Assembly: GCF_003610355.1 (NCBI RefSeq)
Contig: NZ_RAPY01000003.1
Span: forward strand, 558,001 to 622,000
Source: Sphingobacterium detergens
GTDB lineage: Bacteria; Bacteroidota; Bacteroidia; Sphingobacteriales; Sphingobacteriaceae
Direction of reading: 5' to 3'
Length of the DNA: 64,000 nucleotides
In this document: one piece after another, positions 60,349-64,000 of the stretch
Numbering within the stretch: the stretch's first letter is position 1
Layout: every line of letters starts with the position of its first letter
The notes under the pieces: model-generated
Database searches by the model: none
Told to the model about the DNA's origin: nothing
Seen by the model: only the letters and a program-made list of their open reading frames with translations
Translations under genes and position numbers: made by a program

Positions 60349-61419
60349 CTACGCCTCTGAAGTCTCCTTATCCTTGTCTTTTATTGCCAATTGTCCACAA
60401 GCAGCATCAATATCTTTTCCTCGGCTTCTTCTTACATTGGTAATGATGCCTTGGCTTTTGAGGTAGTTGGCAAATACATCGATCTTATCAGCTTCCGCAT
60501 TCAGGAAGTCAGCAAGAGCAATTGGGTTGTACTCAATCAAATTTACTTTACAAGGCACATGCTTACAGAATCTAGCAAGTTCCTTTGCGTCCTCCAATTC
60601 GTCATTGAAATTATTGAAAACAATATATTCAAATGTTATTGGGCTCTTCGTCTTCGCATAAAAGTATTTCAGTGCTTCCGCCAATGCAGCTAAGGAATTC
60701 TGCTCATTGATCGGCATAATCTCATTCCGTTTTTTATCATTGGCTGCATGTAACGAAAGAGCTAAGTTAAAACGCACCTGATCATCACCCAATTTTTTGA
60801 TCATTTTCGCAATACCGGCAGTAGATACGGTGATTCGCTTGGCAGCCATATTAAGACCATCTGGAGCTGTGATACGCTCAACAGACTTCATCATATTAGC
60901 ATAGTTCAACAGCGGTTCGCCCATACCCATATAGACAATATTCGTCAGCGGCTGATTGTAATTTTCCTCAGCTTGTTTACTGATTAGCACCACTTGATCA
61001 TAAATTTCATCCGCATTAAGATTACGTTTTCGATCCATATAACCCGTCGCACAGAATTTACAGGTCAAACTACAGCCGACTTGCGAACTAACACAGGCGG
61101 TCATACGTTCGGGTGCAGGAATAAGTACACCTTCTATGATATTACCATCATAAAGCCTAAAACTGCTTTTTATCGTCTTGTCTGAACTGATTTGCGACTC
61201 CTTAACCTTGACAGCATTAATCGTAAAATTTTCTTTCAGCTTTTCGCGTAGGGGCTTGCTCAAATTACTCATTTGATCAAAATCTACACAGGATTTTTCC
61301 CATAGCCACTCGTAAATCTGCTTTGCACGAAAGCCTTGCTCACCCAACGCGGTCAGTTGATCTTTGATCTGACTCAAAGACAAACTCCTGATATCTATTA
61401 TTTTACTTTTTTCAATCAC
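60349..61419 (-). CDS. rlmN: Dual-specificity RNA methyltransferase RlmN
   Basis: 356-residue radical SAM enzyme that makes m2A at position 2503 of 23S rRNA and at A37 of some tRNAs. The Fe-S motif is CSLTCKFC near 116 and the C-terminal catalytic cysteine is in DIDAACGQLA near 339. Both are intact. The start is GTG at 61419, because an upstream start would run through the -7 box TATCTTTG (61424-61431). Only 4 nt separate the box and the start codon, so the mRNA is predicted to be leaderless. Confidence 0.94.
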   Translation of the reverse strand: MIEKSKIIDIRSLSLSQIKDQLTALGEQGFRAKQIYEWLWEKSCVDFDQMSNLSKPLREKLKENFTINAVKVKESQISSDKTIKSSFRLYDGNIIEGVLIPAPERMTACVSSQVGCSLTCKFCATGYMDRKRNLNADEIYDQVVLISKQAEENYNQPLTNIVYMGMGEPLLNYANMMKSVERITAPDGLNMAAKRITVSTAGIAKMIKKLGDDQVRFNLALSLHAANDKKRNEIMPINEQNSLAALAEALKYFYAKTKSPITFEYIVFNNFNDELEDAKELARFCKHVPCKVNLIEYNPIALADFLNAEADKIDVFANYLKSQGIITNVRRSRGKDIDAACGQLAIKDKDKETSEA

Positions 61420-61423
61420 GGTA

Positions 61424-61431
61424 CAAAGATA
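61424..61431 (-). promoter_or_regulatory. rlmN -7 box
   Basis: TATCTTTG on the minus strand matches TAnnTTTG and ends 4 nt before the GTG start of rlmN. The gap allows almost no untranslated leader. Confidence 0.6.
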
Positions 61432-61453
61432 AGAATAATTAAGTGACAAAAAA

Positions 61454-61480
61454 TCCCGTTCTAAAGAAAATAGAACGGGA
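61454..61480 (-). terminator. Terminator of the MiaE-like gene
   Basis: TCCCGTTCTA pairs perfectly with TAGAACGGGA around a 7-nt loop, followed on the minus strand by T6, 45 bp past the stop of the MiaE-like gene. Confidence 0.8.
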
Positions 61481-61524
61481 CAACTGTTATGTATGTGTTT
61501 TAAAATAGGTAGATTCGCTATCCT

Positions 61525-62106
61525 TTAGCCATGTATGGCCTCTTTATTTCCGTAAGACTGGATCAGTTTACCCTCAAAATCCAACCATTCTTTCCAACGT
61601 TTGTCTACGTCGACATCTACGGAATATTTCCTTGCAAAATTCAGAAATGTGGTATAATGGTTTGCTTCAGACACCATCAGATCATAATAAAATTGCGCTA
61701 GATCTTTATCTTGAATATTTTGCGATAAAACCCTAAACCGCTCACAGCTACGCGCTTCGATCATGGCAGCAAATAGTAGCCTGTCTATAAAAGCCATATT
61801 CCGGCTGCCATCTTTTTTGGAGAATTTCATCAGCTGACCGACATAGTCGTCTTTCCGTTCACGCCCCAATGTGTAGCCCCGTTCTTTGATAATGTCAATA
61901 ACCATTTTGAAATGCTCCATTTCTTCAATGGCTATAGCTGTCAATTCATGAACCAAATCCTCATGCTCTGAGTTGTTTGTGATCAAGGATATTGCATTTG
62001 AAGCGGCTTTCTGTTCACACCAAGCATGATCTGTCAGAATCTCCTCCAAATTTCCTTCAGCGATATTTGCCCATCGCGGATCTGTCAACAACTTAAGTCC
62101 AAGCAT
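61525..62106 (-). CDS. MiaE-like tRNA-(ms2io6A) hydroxylase
   Basis: 193-residue ferritin-like di-iron enzyme of a type annotated as tRNA-(ms2io6A) hydroxylase in Bacteroidota. The iron ligands are in EQKAASNAISLI near 31, AIAIEEMEHFKMVIDI near 57, AMIEARSCERFRVL near 110 and MVSEANHYTTFLNFARKYSV near 145. Length fits. Its likely substrate is the modified A37 of tRNA, but no miaA or miaB is close. It has its own -7 box (TACCTTTG, 62132-62139) and terminator. Confidence 0.85.
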   Translation of the reverse strand: MLGLKLLTDPRWANIAEGNLEEILTDHAWCEQKAASNAISLITNNSEHEDLVHELTAIAIEEMEHFKMVIDIIKERGYTLGRERKDDYVGQLMKFSKKDGSRNMAFIDRLLFAAMIEARSCERFRVLSQNIQDKDLAQFYYDLMVSEANHYTTFLNFARKYSVDVDVDKRWKEWLDFEGKLIQSYGNKEAIHG

Positions 62107-62131
62107 TCTACTATCTAAAATAATTTACTGA

Positions 62132-62139
62132 CAAAGGTA
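62132..62139 (-). promoter_or_regulatory. -7 box for the MiaE-like gene
   Basis: TACCTTTG on the minus strand matches TAnnTTTG, 25 nt upstream of the start codon at 62106. Confidence 0.5.
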
Positions 62140-62178
62140 GGTAATATCTCTGCTTAAAAAAAATGATAATGCGCTCTT

Positions 62179-63219
62179 TTAGCTATCTTTATTAAGTATC
62201 GACCTAATTTTAGGTGCTATTTTTTCGCCATAGATCTCAATAGACCGCAACATTTCTTTATGTCCGGGTGCGCCAACGTCCATATGTGCCGAGAAACGGG
62301 TCAATCCAAATTTCTCATGGATCTCCAAAATTTTGTCAACTGCATATTCTGCATCACCAACGATAAGATGCCCCCGAGACGATCTGCCAAAGTCATATTG
62401 TGTCTTTTGATAGGGTGGCCATCCGCGACTTGCTCCGATCCGATTCATCTGTGCCGAGTAGATCGGATAATAATAATCCGCAATCTGCGCACTGTTATCA
62501 CCAAAAAAAGCATGCATGTGAACACCAACTTGAAATTTTGACATATCGTGTCCATTATCTTCATAAGCTTGCCGATACATTTCAAACAAATGGTCGAAAC
62601 TTTCATACATTCCCCCAATAATTGCGAACATGACAGGTAAACCCAGTTTTCCGGCACGGATAACAGATGAAGTGGTCCCCCCTACTGCAACCCAGATTGG
62701 CAAAGATCCATTCTTTGGTCGTGGAAAAATTTCTTGATTGATTAAAGGAGCTCTAAAATTTCCACGCCAAGTCACTGGATTCTGTTTATTCAACCGAAGT
62801 AATAGTTCCAGTTTCTCCTCAAACAAATCCGCATAATCCTTCAAATCATATCCAAATAGTGGAAATGACTCAATAAACGAGCCCCTACCTGCCATAAGCT
62901 CTGCCCGACCGTCGGACAACAGATCGACTGTTGCAAAATCTTGAAACAATTTGACCGGGTCAGCCGAGCTCAATACCGAAACAGCACTACCCAACTTGAT
63001 TTTTTGGGTCACTGTGGAAGCTGCCGCCAGTATAATTTCGGGAGCAGCGACAGCATAATCTTCCCGATGGTGCTCGCCGATACCAAAGAAATCCAACCCG
63101 ACCTGATCCATCAGTTTGATTTCTTCAATAATTTCTTTCATTCTATCCTGTGCAGCCTGGATCTGACCTGTAGCGGGATCTATCCTGGAGTCACCAAACA
63201 TTCCTATTCCTAATTCCAT
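62179..63219 (-). CDS. LLM-class flavin-dependent oxidoreductase
   Basis: 346-residue cytoplasmic luciferase-like monooxygenase with the usual TIM barrel. The first strand has MELGIGMFGDSRIDPATGQI, then IKLMDQVGLDFFGIGEHH near 34 with the flavin-site HH, and LGSAVSVLSSADPVKLFQDF near 76. RAELMAGRGSFIESFPLFGY near 104 and the C-terminal ILEIHEKFGLTRFSAHMDVG near 300 complete the family pattern. The substrate is unknown. A -7 box, TATTTTTG (63246-63253), lies 26 nt upstream. Confidence 0.85.
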   Translation of the reverse strand: MELGIGMFGDSRIDPATGQIQAAQDRMKEIIEEIKLMDQVGLDFFGIGEHHREDYAVAAPEIILAAASTVTQKIKLGSAVSVLSSADPVKLFQDFATVDLLSDGRAELMAGRGSFIESFPLFGYDLKDYADLFEEKLELLLRLNKQNPVTWRGNFRAPLINQEIFPRPKNGSLPIWVAVGGTTSSVIRAGKLGLPVMFAIIGGMYESFDHLFEMYRQAYEDNGHDMSKFQVGVHMHAFFGDNSAQIADYYYPIYSAQMNRIGASRGWPPYQKTQYDFGRSSRGHLIVGDAEYAVDKILEIHEKFGLTRFSAHMDVGAPGHKEMLRSIEIYGEKIAPKIRSILNKDS

Positions 63220-63245
63220 GTGTCTTCTCTATTTAAAAACTAATT

Positions 63246-63253
63246 CAAAAATA
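63246..63253 (-). promoter_or_regulatory. -7 box for the LLM oxidoreductase
   Basis: On the minus strand TATTTTTG fits TAnnTTTG, 26 nt before the start codon at 63219. Confidence 0.5.
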
Positions 63254-63295
63254 GTGGGTCTTTTTATCAATTTATTTGATCTAGGATAAGAAATA

Positions 63296-63964
63296 CTAAA
63301 AAAGAGACAGGGTTGTCTTAACCACTTTATCTGCATTGCCACTAAAATGGTGTCCACCTGAAAGATATTTCTTGTTAAAGTTTTTCAATCGAATCTTTTC
63401 TACCGGAAATTCGGTCTCATCATCTCCCAGAACAATGCTCGTTTTAATCCCCTCTATCCGATTAATCTCGGCAACAACGTCAAGGCTACGTTTGGTATTA
63501 CTCCGTCCTAAGATGTCGGCGATATGAATCTCTAAATCTGTGGACACTGAGGGCTCCAACAGTACGATGCTTCGCACATTTTTCTTTACTAAGGGATCAA
63601 TACGGTTTATGATAAAAGGTACTGCATCTGCTCCAAAAGAATAGCCCACAATAAAAAGCTGTTGGTTCTGTCTTGCCAAAATAAGGTTTTTGAGTGTATT
63701 CGAAATATCCGCGGCGATATCCTTGGCGGTCTTTTTCTTCCAAAAATAGTTCTTGGAGTCAATAGCAGCCACAGCGTAACCCGCATCAGCAATCAACTGA
63801 CATATCTTATTTGAAAAAGAATTGAATCCACCATCTCCACTCAAGTAAAGCACCAGAGGTAATACTGCTTTATTATTCCAATATTTCATTTCGATCAAAC
63901 GTTGTTGGGCGAGGGCATGAAATGCCATGCAACCAATGATAAATAAAACGGTCAACTTCTTCAT
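63296..63964 (-). CDS. AcvB/VirJ-like periplasmic hydrolase
   Basis: 222-residue exported alpha/beta-hydrolase-like protein. A signal peptide (LTVLFIIGCMAFHALAQQ) is followed by PLVLYLSGDGGFNSFSNKIC near 38, the nucleophile elbow LFIVGYSFGADAVPFIINR near 106, and a C-terminal YLSGGHHFSGNADKVV with the likely catalytic His. This is the AcvB/VirJ fold; AcvB in Agrobacterium hydrolyses lysyl-phosphatidylglycerol. The start is ATG at 63964, because the codon further upstream is TTG. Upstream sequence is cut by the window edge; a lysyl-PG synthase (mprF) would be expected next. Confidence 0.78.
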   Translation of the reverse strand: MKKLTVLFIIGCMAFHALAQQRLIEMKYWNNKAVLPLVLYLSGDGGFNSFSNKICQLIADAGYAVAAIDSKNYFWKKKTAKDIAADISNTLKNLILARQNQQLFIVGYSFGADAVPFIINRIDPLVKKNVRSIVLLEPSVSTDLEIHIADILGRSNTKRSLDVVAEINRIEGIKTSIVLGDDETEFPVEKIRLKNFNKKYLSGGHHFSGNADKVVKTTLSLF

Positions 63965-64000
63965 AGGATCAGTAATACTTGCTAAATAAGGCTCCAAAGT

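Overview
The window looks like a chromosomal segment of a Bacteroidota bacterium of the Sphingobacteriaceae, most likely Sphingobacterium or a close relative. This is inferred from a SusC/SusD pair, DUF4293 and DUF5689 family proteins, a split DsbD, TlpA/DUF4369 thioredoxin proteins, moderately AT-rich DNA, almost no Shine-Dalgarno sequences, and many promoters with the Bacteroidota -7 box TAnnTTTG. No database search was run, so the genus is an inference.

Layout. 1-4249 is the end of a surface polysaccharide operon (Wzx-type flippase, three glycosyltransferases, a DUF3820 protein). 4283-6078 holds the tRNA hydroxylase trhO and a DUF937 protein, separated by a 54-bp perfect palindrome. 6220-12688 is an orphan nutrient-uptake operon (SusC, SusD, DUF5689 lipoprotein). 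12689-14139 has no intact gene. It holds the most unusual object here, 26 degenerate units spaced exactly 21 bp apart (13164-13696), followed by the decayed C-terminus of what looks like an HlyD-type secretion protein. 14140-19507 carries trmB, fcl, an envelope-stress-like trio (coiled-coil protein, holin-like protein, YtxH), yifB and a rhomboid protease. 19510-23540 is the lutC-like/ftsH/rsfS block facing birA. 23580-27077 is a split DsbD system and pfkA. 27293-31306 has two exported proteins and a LemA-TPM-TPM operon. 31423-34419 has an FAD oxidoreductase, tRNA-Gly(GCC) and an MFS exporter. 34741-38509 is sufBCD, facing an Lrp/AsnC regulator with a clear palindromic site. 39256-47784 is housekeeping (ung, truA, murF, an ABC exporter, small membrane proteins). 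48073-54309 is a hexuronate catabolism cluster (uxaC, kdgK, kdgA, exuT) followed by gapN. 54389-63964 has a TonB-dependent outer-membrane barrel, a PadR/PspC pair with an autoregulatory operator, vanZ, comF, rlmN, a MiaE-like hydroxylase, a luciferase-like oxidoreductase and an AcvB/VirJ-like hydrolase at the right edge.

How the genes work together. UxaC, ExuT, a KDG kinase and a KDPG aldolase outline uronate import and conversion toward pyruvate and glyceraldehyde-3-phosphate, and GapN could oxidise the latter to give NADPH. The uronate reductase and dehydratase steps are not in the window. The DsbD-alpha protein and the DsbD beta/gamma protein together rebuild one periplasmic electron-transfer chain that could supply the TlpA-like thioredoxin nearby. 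PadR and the PspC protein form an envelope-response pair. Several genes (pfkA, ung, truA, padR, rlmN) have their -7 box so close to the start codon that their mRNAs should be leaderless or nearly so.

No rRNA, CRISPR array, intact insertion sequence, integrase or prophage was seen.
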